DNA of 5,939 bases from JANNRW01 sp031401815 (GCA_031401815.1 JANNRW010000463.1:1-5939); one strand, 5' to 3'. Shown: positions 1 to 5,111, counted from the first letter of the stretch. Notes: a model not told the origin generated them from the letters alone. Translations and numbers: made by a program.

Positions 1-218
1 AATTTCTTGAAGCCGCCGCCGGTGCCGGAAATACCAACCGTCACCTTGACGTCACCTTTTTTCAGTTTCTGGAAATCCTCGGCTACCGCCTCAGTGACCG
101 GGAAGACCGTACTGGAACCGTCGATCTTGACAATCTTGTCGGCAGCGCTGGCAGGATTGTAAGTAGTGATGGAACCGAGCAGGGCGGTGGCTGCCAGTAA
201 CGATATTTTCTTTAACAT
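1..218 (-). CDS. pstS: PstS-type periplasmic phosphate-binding protein, N-terminal part (gene runs off the left edge)
   Basis: High-affinity phosphate uptake: the periplasmic receptor that delivers phosphate to the PstCAB ABC transporter. Only the first 72 codons are in the window. The start ATG (216-218) follows a GGGAG ribosome site (AAAGGGAGAATAAA-ATG). Residues 1-25 form a signal peptide (MLKK, hydrophobic core LLAATALLG, then ASA before AD), so the protein is exported. The mature start KIVKIDGSSTVFPVTEAVAE is the characteristic phosphate-binding strand and Ser/Thr loop of the PstS family. It is followed by GISGTGGGFKK, another typical ligand-loop segment. The cleavage site has no cysteine, so this is a soluble periplasmic form. 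A three-repeat Pho box with a well-placed -10 precedes it. pstC, pstA and pstB probably follow outside the window (inference). Seen: signal peptide and motifs. Known: family role. Confidence 0.93.
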   Translation of the reverse strand, partial: MLKKISLLAATALLGSITTYNPASAADKIVKIDGSSTVFPVTEAVAEDFQKLKKGDVKVTVGISGTGGGFKK

Positions 219-248
219 TTTATTCTCCCTTTAAATTGAATGCTTACT

Positions 249-293
249 CTTATATGTCGAGAGTAACAGCAGAATGTTACAGTTATGTTACGG
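249..293 (-). promoter_or_regulatory. Pho box (three tandem repeats) and -10 of pstS
   Basis: Read on the minus strand there are three 7-bp repeats with 4-bp spacers: CCGTAAC (293-287), CTGTAAC (282-276) and CTGTTAC (271-265), an exact 11-bp period. Ten nucleotides after the third repeat comes TATAAG (254-249), a good -10 hexamer. This matches the PhoB-dependent promoter layout known from E. coli phoA and pstS, in which the Pho box replaces the -35 element. The predicted transcript start is near 242, leaving a leader of about 25 nt before the pstS ATG. Repeats and spacing are seen directly; PhoB binding is inferred. Confidence 0.82.
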
Positions 294-316
294 CCATGCT
301 AAAGTTCTGCCAACTT

Positions 317-754
317 TCATAATTCTTCTCGAAAGCGGCGGGGAGAGAAGCGTACTGCAATAATTCTAACAGCTGCAAGCGACAGCACAAGAGCTATAAC
401 CATTGCTATCTGCTCCCAATCCACCTCCCTGTACCAGAAGGCCATTACTTCGGTTAGAACCACGACGATTACCGTGTCGATAATATAGGTGACCTTCACC
501 CGCCCCTCGGAAAAATAGGCCAGGGCAGTACGGAGCACTTCGACCATGGCAAGCACTGTCAATATATCCACCAGCACCCGACGGAAATACTCGTGAAATT
601 CAACCTGCACCAGCAGGCGAAGATCGTAGAACGTGTAACCGATGCCGATGAGTATGGCGGAAAGAATGGCAAGAATGAGGAACGACAGAAGCACTCGGGC
701 CGAGGCTTCGAAAAAACGGGTGATTTTAATGTCAATAATTTCTGTCTGATACAT
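317..754 (-). CDS. psiE: PsiE-family phosphate-starvation-inducible inner-membrane protein
   Basis: A 145-residue integral membrane protein resembling the PsiE family (phosphate-starvation-inducible, molecular role not established). The start ATG (752-754) follows GGGAGG with a 4-nt gap. Four hydrophobic segments can be read: about 19-40 (SARVLLSFLILAILSAILIG), 60-80 (VLVDILTVLAMVEVLRTALAY), 89-107 (YIIDTVIVVVLTEVMAFWY) and 115-134 (QIAMVIALVLSLAAVRIIAV). A short basic cytoplasmic tail RFSPRRF follows. The acidic and basic residues between helices (HEYFRR, EVLR, YREVDWEQ) are typical of the family. It lies between phoR and pstS on the same strand, has its own Pho box upstream, and is followed after 98 nt by pstS, which also has its own. 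The family call comes from the helix pattern and the context; the exact function is unknown. Confidence 0.8.
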   Translation of the reverse strand: MYQTEIIDIKITRFFEASARVLLSFLILAILSAILIGIGYTFYDLRLLVQVEFHEYFRRVLVDILTVLAMVEVLRTALAYFSEGRVKVTYIIDTVIVVVLTEVMAFWYREVDWEQIAMVIALVLSLAAVRIIAVRFSPRRFREEL

Positions 755-777
755 GGAGCCTCCCGGTTATGGTTTTG

Positions 778-817
778 GTTATAGCATAGCTCCGAGACTG
801 TTACAGGGATGTGACAG
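778..817 (-). promoter_or_regulatory. Pho box and candidate -10 of the psiE-like gene
   Basis: On the minus strand CTGTCAC (817-811) and CTGTAAC (806-800) are separated by ATCC, an 11-bp period and the closest match in the window to the E. coli Pho box half-site. The -10 is less clear. TATGCT (788-783) starts 11 nt after the second repeat. TGCTATAAC (786-778) is a better extended -10 sequence but starts 16 nt away. An isolated extra CTGTAAC half-site lies at 850-856 on the same strand, without a partner in phase. Confidence 0.72.
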
Positions 818-869
818 GATGGCGAATGTGGTGCAACAACCTGCAAATTGTTACAGGATTTTCAATAGA

Positions 870-903
870 CGGTAATCAGATTGTAATAAAGGGGTGCTAA
901 AAT
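870..903 (+). promoter_or_regulatory. Pho box and -10 of the small zinc-ribbon gene
   Basis: Plus-strand repeats CGGTAAT (870-876) and TTGTAAT (881-887) lie 11 bp apart with a CAGA spacer. TAAAAT (898-903) begins exactly 10 nt after the second repeat and is preceded by TGC, giving an extended -10. The geometry is the same as at pstS and phoB. It lies back to back with the psiE Pho box in the 180-bp divergent intergenic region, so PhoB could switch both genes together. The half-sites are weaker than those of pstS and psiE (GTAAT rather than GTAAC). Confidence 0.6.
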
Positions 904-934
904 GAGGAAAAAATAAAATGTACCGGAGAGAATT

Positions 935-1126
935 GTGAATCTGATGCCCATGGGAGATTATTACGTATGGCACTGCGACTGGTGCGACAGCACCAACCAG
1001 ACTATCTGGACCCGGTTCGAGAACGTCATCCACTGTTCCGCATGTCAGCGACAAATTTCGCTGATCAGTAGCAGTCTATTCCACACGCAGAAACAAGAGT
1101 TGCGCACCATTGATAATACGATTTAA
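935..1126 (+). CDS. Small CxxC...CxxC zinc-ribbon protein, candidate Pho-regulon member
   Basis: A 63-residue protein with no assigned function. The GTG start at 935 is favoured because GGAGAG (925-930) sits 4 nt upstream; in-frame ATGs at 944 and 950 are alternatives with poorer spacing. Two cysteine pairs are visible, C14-D-W-C17 and C34-S-A-C37, separated by 16 residues, the pattern of a small treble-clef or zinc-ribbon fold. Aromatic residues surround the first knuckle (YYVWHCDWC). The tail after residue 38 is polar and has no recognised motif, and there is no signal peptide or membrane segment, so the protein is probably cytosolic. It is divergent from psiE, convergent with phoR (69 nt between the stops), and has its own Pho-type promoter. 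The cysteine pattern, ribosome site and promoter support a real gene over the overlapping minus-strand frame. Zinc binding and Pho control are inferences. Confidence 0.68.
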   Translation: MNLMPMGDYYVWHCDWCDSTNQTIWTRFENVIHCSACQRQISLISSSLFHTQKQELRTIDNTI

Positions 1127-1195
1127 TCGAATTTCTTATCAAAATGAAATAGATTCATACGACGAAAGCTACAGCTAAAAGGTTGAGGAGAACAA

Positions 1196-2971
1196 TTACT
1201 CCTGCACTTTTTTCAAGGTAAAACTGAAAGTCGCCCCCCGGCTGTCACGGTTATTCTCCGCCCTGACCGTGCCGCCATGCAGCTGGACAATATGCTTGAC
1301 AATGGCCAGGCCGAGGCCGGTGCCCCCTTCATCGCGGCTGCGGCCGGAATCTACACGATAGAACCGCTCAAACAGTCGCGGAATACTCTCTGTCGGCACC
1401 CCCATACCGCTGTCCTGCACGGCAACCCTCTGATATCCATCCTCTTCGTTGACGCTGATCGCGACCCGCCCGCCTTTTGGTGTAAACTTTACCGCGTTGT
1501 CGAGAAGATTGACCAGAACCTGCTCCAGTCGGCCCTGATCAGCCATTACCGGCTGCAAAGGTTCAGGTGGCAAGGTGATAGTGATCTCTTTAGCAGCAAT
1601 CTTCTCTGTCAGCAGGGAGCAAACGCGGCGGATCGACGCATCAAGGGGTGTCTGTTGCAGTTGCAGGGCATAATTCGCCGACTCAAGCTCGGATAGGCTG
1701 AGAAGATCGGTCAGCAACTCGGTCAGACGGTCGCTGTGATTCCGGATAATGGCGACAAAGCGTGCCGCCTGCTCCGGGTTTTCCGTAATGACCCCTTCAA
1801 GCAGGGTCTCGGCATACCCCTTGATAACCGTCACCGGGGTGCGAAGTTCATGAGAAACATTGGCGACAAAATCCTTGCGGATATTTTCCAGCCGTTTCAG
1901 GTCGCTGATATCGTGAAAAACGGCCACCACCCCGCCGGAGCCGCTTTCGGCAGAGAGCGGCACCCAGTGAGTCAAAAGCACCTTCTCTCCGGAAACCTGC
2001 AACGTCATCTCCTCCTGTAGTTCGCTTCCGCTCTTGAGTACCCGGCTGTAGGAATCATGGAGAGCCGGATGACGGGAGATACGACTGAGCGGCGAACCGG
2101 CAACATTATCGCTCACGGCGAAAAGACGGCAGAAGGCGGGATTGACCAGACTTATCGATCCCTTTGCATCGGTTACCATCAGCCCTTCCCCCATACCTCT
2201 TAGAATTGCGTCGAGCCGACTCTTCTCGCCGGAAAGAGCGGACAACTGGGCTTCCAGCTTCGCCGCCATTCCGTTCATACTCTTCGACAGGTCACCAAGC
2301 TCATCGTACCAATCTACCGGCAGACGGCGCTGAAAATTGCCCTGGCCGATCTCTGCCGCAATGGCGGCTATCTGCCGCAGTGGGCGAGCTGTCAACCGGG
2401 AGAGAATGACGCTGAAGATCAGCGACAGTATAAACGCTGCCAGCAGGCCGATACCGAGCATGGTGTGCATGTCTGCAAGCGCCTTGTCAACTGCGGCAAG
2501 CGGCAGCGCCAGCCGAACCACGCCGATGTTGGCCCCCCTGGCCGCCAGAGGCACGGCAAGGTAAAGCATGTCGGTCTGTAACGTGGCCGAATAACGGATG
2601 GCTGCTCCCTGCCCTTTTTGCAGAGCTTCCCGCACTTCGGGCCGGTCAAGATGGTTTTCCAGCCCCCCCAGCCTCTCCTTTTCCACTTGGGAATCACCGG
2701 TAACCACCCCGTGAAGATCTATGATCGTTACCCTGGCGGTCAGAGATCTGCCTGCCTCGGCGGCGAGAGCCGTGGCATCCTCCCTGAGTCTGTCGGGATC
2801 GCGGGAGACCATGAGGGCTGTCAGTCGCGCCTCATTCGCCAGGTTTTCCTTTAATGAAGTGATAATTGATTTTTGCAGGGAATGATTGAGATAAAGATAA
2901 ATGGCGCCGCTCATGACTAAAAGCAGTGCCAGATAGGAAAGCATAAGTTTGTTACGGAATGATGTTTTCAT
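1196..2971 (-). CDS. phoR: PhoR, phosphate-responsive sensor histidine kinase
   Basis: Membrane histidine kinase of 591 residues, partner of PhoB. Order of parts: membrane helix about 9-28; extracytoplasmic region about 29-168; second helix about 170-190 (MLGIGLLAAFILSLIFSVIL); HAMP about 191-243 (ending LGDLSKSMNGMAAKLEAQL); PAS about 250-355 (GMGEGLMVTDAKGSISLVNP); HisKA with phosphoacceptor H374 in FVANVSHELRTPVTVIKGY; and an ATPase domain with N box (N488, N492 in LVNLLDNAVKF), G1 box D520-S-G-M-G, F box RLFERFY and G2 box GGTGLGLAIVKH. All catalytic motifs are intact. E. coli PhoR lacks the large extracytoplasmic domain; this longer layout is like PhoR of Gram-positive and many other bacteria. 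The start overlaps the phoB stop by 4 nt (ATGA), with GGAG 5 nt upstream inside phoB, so the two are translationally coupled. The PhoR name rests on domain layout and Pho context. Confidence 0.93.
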   Translation of the reverse strand: MKTSFRNKLMLSYLALLLVMSGAIYLYLNHSLQKSIITSLKENLANEARLTALMVSRDPDRLREDATALAAEAGRSLTARVTIIDLHGVVTGDSQVEKERLGGLENHLDRPEVREALQKGQGAAIRYSATLQTDMLYLAVPLAARGANIGVVRLALPLAAVDKALADMHTMLGIGLLAAFILSLIFSVILSRLTARPLRQIAAIAAEIGQGNFQRRLPVDWYDELGDLSKSMNGMAAKLEAQLSALSGEKSRLDAILRGMGEGLMVTDAKGSISLVNPAFCRLFAVSDNVAGSPLSRISRHPALHDSYSRVLKSGSELQEEMTLQVSGEKVLLTHWVPLSAESGSGGVVAVFHDISDLKRLENIRKDFVANVSHELRTPVTVIKGYAETLLEGVITENPEQAARFVAIIRNHSDRLTELLTDLLSLSELESANYALQLQQTPLDASIRRVCSLLTEKIAAKEITITLPPEPLQPVMADQGRLEQVLVNLLDNAVKFTPKGGRVAISVNEEDGYQRVAVQDSGMGVPTESIPRLFERFYRVDSGRSRDEGGTGLGLAIVKHIVQLHGGTVRAENNRDSRGATFSFTLKKVQE

Positions 2972-3645
2972 GCCAGCTCCAGTTTATAGCCGTATCCACG
3001 GACGGTACGGATCATTTCGCCAGCAGCGCCTAACTTGTTGCGCAAACGGGTTATATGCGTATCCACTGTCCGGGTGTCCGCATCACTGCTGTAGCCCCAT
3101 ACATCCTGTAGCAGACGTTCCCTGCTCTGCATCCTGCCGGGTCTTCCGGCAAGAGTAACCAGAAGTTTGAATTCAGTCAGGGTAAGCATGATTTCCTCTT
3201 CGTTGACAGTAACCTTGTGCCGCTGCTCGTCGATGCAGAGCTGCCCGAAGCGGATCTGCTTCTCCTCCGGTATTGGCAGGGTGCTGCGCCGCAGTATCGC
3301 CTTGATCCTTAAGAGAAGTTCCCTTGAAGAGAAGGGTTTGACCAGATAATCATCAGCTCCGACCTCGAAACCGACTACCCTGTCAATCTCTTCACCTTTG
3401 GCAGTGACCATGATGATCGGAATATTTGCAGTAATTTCCTGCTTCCTTAATAGCTTGCAAACTTCGATACCGCTCATTTCCGGCAGCATCAGATCAAGAA
3501 TCACGATATCGGGAAGTTCAGCAGTGACCCGTTCGTAACCGCTTTTACCGTCAAGCGCGACAATGGTCTGCCACCCCTCTTTCTGAAGATTAAAAGCGAG
3601 CAGCTCGGCAAGATCCTTTTCATCTTCGATAATAACAATTTTCAT
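2968..3645 (-). CDS. phoB: PhoB, phosphate-regulon response regulator (OmpR/PhoB family)
   Basis: A 225-residue transcription activator phosphorylated by PhoR. The receiver domain (1-118) has the acidic pair E7/D8, phosphoacceptor D51 (VILDLMLPEMSG), switch threonine T81 (IMVTAKGEE) and the K103-P104 pair (DDYLVKPFSSREL). The C-terminal winged helix (about 130-225) has the typical LTLTEFKLL strand-helix, the RERLLQDVWGY segment, the DNA-recognition helix RTVDTHITRLRNKLG (192-206) and the wing RTVRGYGYKL. The start ATG (3643-3645) follows GAGGAG with a 4-nt gap. It is the first gene of the phoBR operon and has a Pho box upstream, so autoactivation is expected. The conserved recognition helix agrees with the E. 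coli-like half-sites seen at four promoters in this window. No defects are visible. Confidence 0.95.
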   Translation of the reverse strand: MKIVIIEDEKDLAELLAFNLQKEGWQTIVALDGKSGYERVTAELPDIVILDLMLPEMSGIEVCKLLRKQEITANIPIIMVTAKGEEIDRVVGFEVGADDYLVKPFSSRELLLRIKAILRRSTLPIPEEKQIRFGQLCIDEQRHKVTVNEEEIMLTLTEFKLLVTLAGRPGRMQSRERLLQDVWGYSSDADTRTVDTHITRLRNKLGAAGEMIRTVRGYGYKLELA

Positions 3646-3719
3646 GAGGCTCCTCAGGAGTGTAAATGACGATGATATTTGTTTATAGCATGTCTGCTTG
3701 CCATTGATTCATATCTGTG

Positions 3720-3753
3720 ACTGTAATAGTAGATTGTTACAACTTTGTGTCAA
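3720..3753 (-). promoter_or_regulatory. Pho box and -10 of the phoBR operon
   Basis: On the minus strand TTGACAC (3753-3747), spacer AAAG, TTGTAAC (3742-3736), an 11-bp period. Ten nucleotides later comes TACAGT (3725-3720), a -10 resembling the TATAGT of E. coli phoA. The first repeat also resembles a sigma-70 -35 (TTGACA), which could allow basal expression. The leader to the phoB ATG is about 70 nt and shows no clear hairpin beyond a short CTCCTGAGGAG palindrome that overlaps the ribosome site (3650-3660). Confidence 0.75.
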
Positions 3754-3780
3754 CAGCAAGTATCTTCTGTAAAATCTTGG

Positions 3781-3835
3781 GTATTCTGGGGACGTATTCT
3801 GGGTAGAGTAGAGAGCAGGTTTACGTATTCTGGGG
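3781..3835 (+). repeat. Three direct copies of GTATTCTGGG
   Basis: GTATTCTGGGG occurs at 3781-3791 and 3825-3835, and GTATTCTGGG at 3794-3803. The second and third copies are also preceded by AC (ACGTATTCTGGG). Start-to-start distances are 13 and 31 bp. Similar short G-rich words are, from memory, common beside IS200-like or REP-associated transposase genes, but none is present here, so an orphaned element flank is only an inference. Confidence 0.5.
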
Positions 3836-3950
3836 AGCTTACTTAATTCTATTCATACGATGTCAGCACCAACTCATACCTCACCGATCACCCTCGGAAC
3901 ACCCCTACAGGAGCACCCATAAGGGTCGCGTACATTCCACATCGCCTCCC

Positions 3951-4082
3951 TCACTCCAGCTTCTTCCTGCCCCCAGCCAACTCCTTGTAGTTCTCACTGG
4001 TCACCACCGGCTTCCCGGAGTCCCCTAGGGGACGTAGGTGACTTGGTTGATTTACGCTTCGATGGTGACGCATGCTCTTGGA
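3951..4082 (-). pseudogene. Possible C-terminal coding remnant of unknown family
   Basis: A 43-codon minus-strand frame between a TAG (4083-4085) and a TGA (3951-3953). It ends with GDSGKPVVTSENYKELAGG followed by RKKLE, which has a protein-like composition and a basic C-terminus, in contrast to the repetitive DNA around it. An ATG lies at 4071-4073 but has no clear ribosome site. I do not recognise the family. It may be the tail of a lost transposase or other accessory gene, or a chance frame. Confidence 0.22.
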
Positions 4083-4133
4083 CTAGAAGGTTACTAGCGG
4101 AAAACCAGAAGCAAGTCAACAGAATCAACTACC

Positions 4134-4168
4134 CTATGCTGCACGTCTGCTATGCTGCACCTATGCTG
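4134..4168 (+). repeat. Near-tandem CTATGCTGCAC repeat
   Basis: CTATGCTGCAC is present at 4134-4144 and 4150-4160, followed directly by a partial third copy, CTATGCTG, at 4161-4168. The first two copies are separated by GTCTG. It is a short slippage-type repeat in non-coding DNA with no visible function. Confidence 0.5.
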
Positions 4169-4191
4169 TATGGTCTCCTGTAGTCATAATA

Positions 4192-4258
4192 CCGGTTTTA
4201 TAATTCACTCCCTGGTGAATTATAAAACCGGACAGTTTATGTGCTACAAAACCGGACA
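4192..4258. repeat. Perfect 17-bp inverted repeat plus a repeated AAAACCGGACA word; possible insertion-element ends
   Basis: CCGGTTTTATAATTCAC (4192-4208) and its exact complement GTGAATTATAAAACCGG (4215-4231) are separated by 6 nt (TCCCTG). The word AAAACCGGACA at the right edge (4224-4234) recurs at 4248-4258. Repeated terminal words of this kind resemble the multiple end repeats of IS21-type elements, so this could be two abutting element ends or a deletion scar. An intrinsic terminator is less likely because no T-run follows either arm. The repeats are seen directly; the mobile-element reading is inference. Confidence 0.55.
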
Positions 4259-4293
4259 TATCATTGACTCGCGACAGTCAGATATCATCTCCC

Positions 4294-4322
4294 TTGACAG
4301 TGCATACTATTGTACATACAAT
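4294..4322 (+). promoter_or_regulatory. brnTA promoter with palindromic operator over the -10
   Basis: TTGACA (4294-4299), a 17-nt spacer and TACAAT (4317-4322) form a near-consensus sigma-70 promoter. ATTGTA-CA-TACAAT (4309-4322) is a perfect 6-bp-arm palindrome that includes the whole -10 hexamer, a natural place for autorepression by the DNA-binding antitoxin BrnA. The predicted start of transcription, 6-7 nt past the -10, coincides with the brnT ATG at 4329. BrnA binding is inferred. Confidence 0.75.
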
Positions 4323-4328
4323 TGAACT

Positions 4329-4604
4329 ATGAAAATCATCTGGGACTCCAAAAAGGCAACTGCAAACCCTAAAAACCATGATGGGGTCACCTTTGAGGAA
4401 GTCCAGCACGTTCTGCTTGATCCTTATGCTTTGACCCGCGAAGACAGTGACTCGGAAAACGAGCAACGCTTTATAACGTTGGGCATGGGTGGCAAGAATC
4501 GAATTCTGATCGTTGTCTATACCTACAGAGACGAAACAATTCGGATCATTTCGGCCTGGAAGGCTAATGAACCGCAGCGGAGGCGCTATGAAAACCAGTT
4601 CTGA
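4329..4604 (+). CDS. brnT: BrnT-family toxin (RelE-like ribonuclease fold)
   Basis: A 91-residue toxin of the BrnT/BrnA type II system. In studied members BrnT is a RelE-like endoribonuclease that halts translation and is held inactive by BrnA. Family landmarks are the N-terminal IIWDSKKATAN, the HDGVTFEEVQHVLLDPYAL segment, the central ENEQRFITLGMGGKNRILIVVYT strands, and the C-terminal ETIRIISAWKANEPQRRRYEN. The ATG agrees with the usual start, just before the FxWD-like motif. No ribosome site precedes it, and the promoter would start transcription at about the ATG, so translation may be leaderless. Compared with the NxKKHGVSFEEA motif as I recall it, this copy reads NPKNHDGVTFEE, with an extra residue and K to N. 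Whether it is still toxic cannot be told. It overlaps brnA by 17 nt. Confidence 0.92.
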   Translation: MKIIWDSKKATANPKNHDGVTFEEVQHVLLDPYALTREDSDSENEQRFITLGMGGKNRILIVVYTYRDETIRIISAWKANEPQRRRYENQF

Positions 4605-4926
4605 CAAAATGCACGACAGATACAAAGACTTGGATTTTACCGACGCGAAGCCTGTCAGTAAAACACCGCACCTTGCAAAATTGCAGGCAGAAACAGGAGG
4701 AAAATCCAGAATTACCATGAGAGTTGATAGCGACGTACTGGCAACATTTAAGGCACGGGCCGAGATGATCGGTGGCAACTATCAAACACTGATGAATGAT
4801 GCCTTGAAGCAGTTTGCCCAAGGTTTGAGACTATCCGATGTAGTACGCGAAGCTATCCACGAAACATGGGAAACATGCCTAACTACGCGCTCAACTGGTC
4901 GCGGGAAAAAGCTCCGCGCCGGTTAA
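4588..4926 (+). CDS. brnA: BrnA-family antitoxin and autorepressor (ribbon-helix-helix type), with unusual C-terminal tail
   Basis: Antitoxin of 112 residues. The ATG at 4588 is chosen because GGAGG (4579-4583) lies 4 nt upstream and the product then begins MKTSSDKMHDRY; the open frame extends further upstream, but only inside brnT. An acidic, toxin-binding-like N-terminus (about 1-38, containing LDFTDAKPVSKTPHLAKLQ) precedes a ribbon-helix-helix-like DNA-binding part (about 40-76: SRITMRVDSDVLATFKARAE, then GGNYQTLMNDALKQF). Residues 77-93 (AQGLRLSDVVREAIHET) also look family-like. The final 19 residues (W94 to G112) are basic and unlike the rest, which suggests that the original end was lost to a frameshift or junction. 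It overlaps brnT by 17 nt, so the two are coupled. It probably represses the upstream promoter. Confidence 0.88.
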   Translation: MKTSSDKMHDRYKDLDFTDAKPVSKTPHLAKLQAETGGKSRITMRVDSDVLATFKARAEMIGGNYQTLMNDALKQFAQGLRLSDVVREAIHETWETCLTTRSTGRGKKLRAG

Positions 4927-4967
4927 GCGGGGTTGAACAAATAACAAGGAGAAAATTAAATCAATGC

Positions 4968-5111
4968 GATAATTTCGAAAAGGACAGCAGTGCCAGGCAG
5001 CGCCAAGAAGAATTGGGCGGTCGCGGCGTGCCGCTGATCATCATCGGCGCAAACAGGATGTCAGGCTTCTCTGAAGAAACCCTGGAGTATTATCTGAACA
5101 ACAGCAAGTAA
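4968..5111 (+). pseudogene. Glutaredoxin-like protein, C-terminal fragment
   Basis: The frame ending at TAA (5109-5111) encodes EKDSSARQRQEELGGRGVPL followed by IIIGANRMSGFSEETLEYYL. This is the second half of a glutaredoxin-like fold: the cis-proline loop (GVP), the following strand and the GF/S-x-E-x-L helix. The active-site CxxC half, which should precede it, is absent. The same frame upstream (from an ATG at 4866) gives unrelated sequence that overlaps brnA out of frame. A Shine-Dalgarno-like AAGGAG (4946-4951) is followed by ATG-CGA-TAA (4964-4972), possibly the scar of the lost start. Without the catalytic cysteines it cannot act as a glutaredoxin, so it is called a remnant. The family is recalled, not searched. 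Confidence 0.62.

Larger units (their letters stand above)
3754..4293. other. 540-bp region without a convincing intact gene; mobile-element-like debris
   Basis: Between the phoB promoter and the brnTA promoter no frame carries a recognisable start with a ribosome site and a family-like product. The stretch holds short repeats at 3781-3835, a minus-strand coding remnant at 3951-4082, a near-tandem repeat at 4134-4168 and an inverted repeat at 4192-4231, each listed separately. Base composition changes along it: 3870-4030 is C-rich on the plus strand, while 4180-4260 is AT-rich. This patchwork fits decayed insertion-element ends, but no transposase is recognisable. Confidence 0.5.

Noticed and set aside
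300..318. Hairpin AAAGTT-CTGCC-AACTTT at the end of psiE as a terminator
   Set aside because: The stem is only 6 bp, AT-rich, overlaps the stop codon and has no T-run, so termination cannot be supported.
559..846. 95-codon minus-strand frame overlapping the psiE-like gene
   Set aside because: It shares the strand with psiE in another frame, has cysteine/serine/proline-rich sequence without domains, and lacks the family features seen in the psiE frame.
851..1054. Minus-strand 67-codon frame opposite the zinc-ribbon gene
   Set aside because: No ribosome site or recognisable motif; the plus-strand frame has paired CxxC motifs, a ribosome site and a promoter.
1127..1195. Shared terminator between the convergent zinc-ribbon gene and phoR
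   Set aside because: Only 4-5 bp palindromes (ATGAA...TTCAT, AGCTACAGCT) are visible; no stable GC-rich stem followed by T-run on either strand.
1277..2854. Several plus-strand frames inside phoR
   Set aside because: All are antisense shadows of an intact histidine kinase with every catalytic box in place.
3860..4183. Plus-strand reading frame from ATG 3860, interrupted by TAA at 3920-3922 and then open to TAG 4181-4183
   Set aside because: The first part is 20 codons without a ribosome site and the rest has no start; composition is serine/proline-rich and no family is suggested. Probably a chance opening in C-rich DNA.
4134..4258. CRISPR-like array
   Set aside because: Repeats are 8-11 bp with spacers of 0-24 bp and differ from one another; no array structure.
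4278..4821. Minus-strand frames (166 and 85 codons) across brnTA
   Set aside because: They lie antisense to two recognised family proteins, with no motif or ribosome site.
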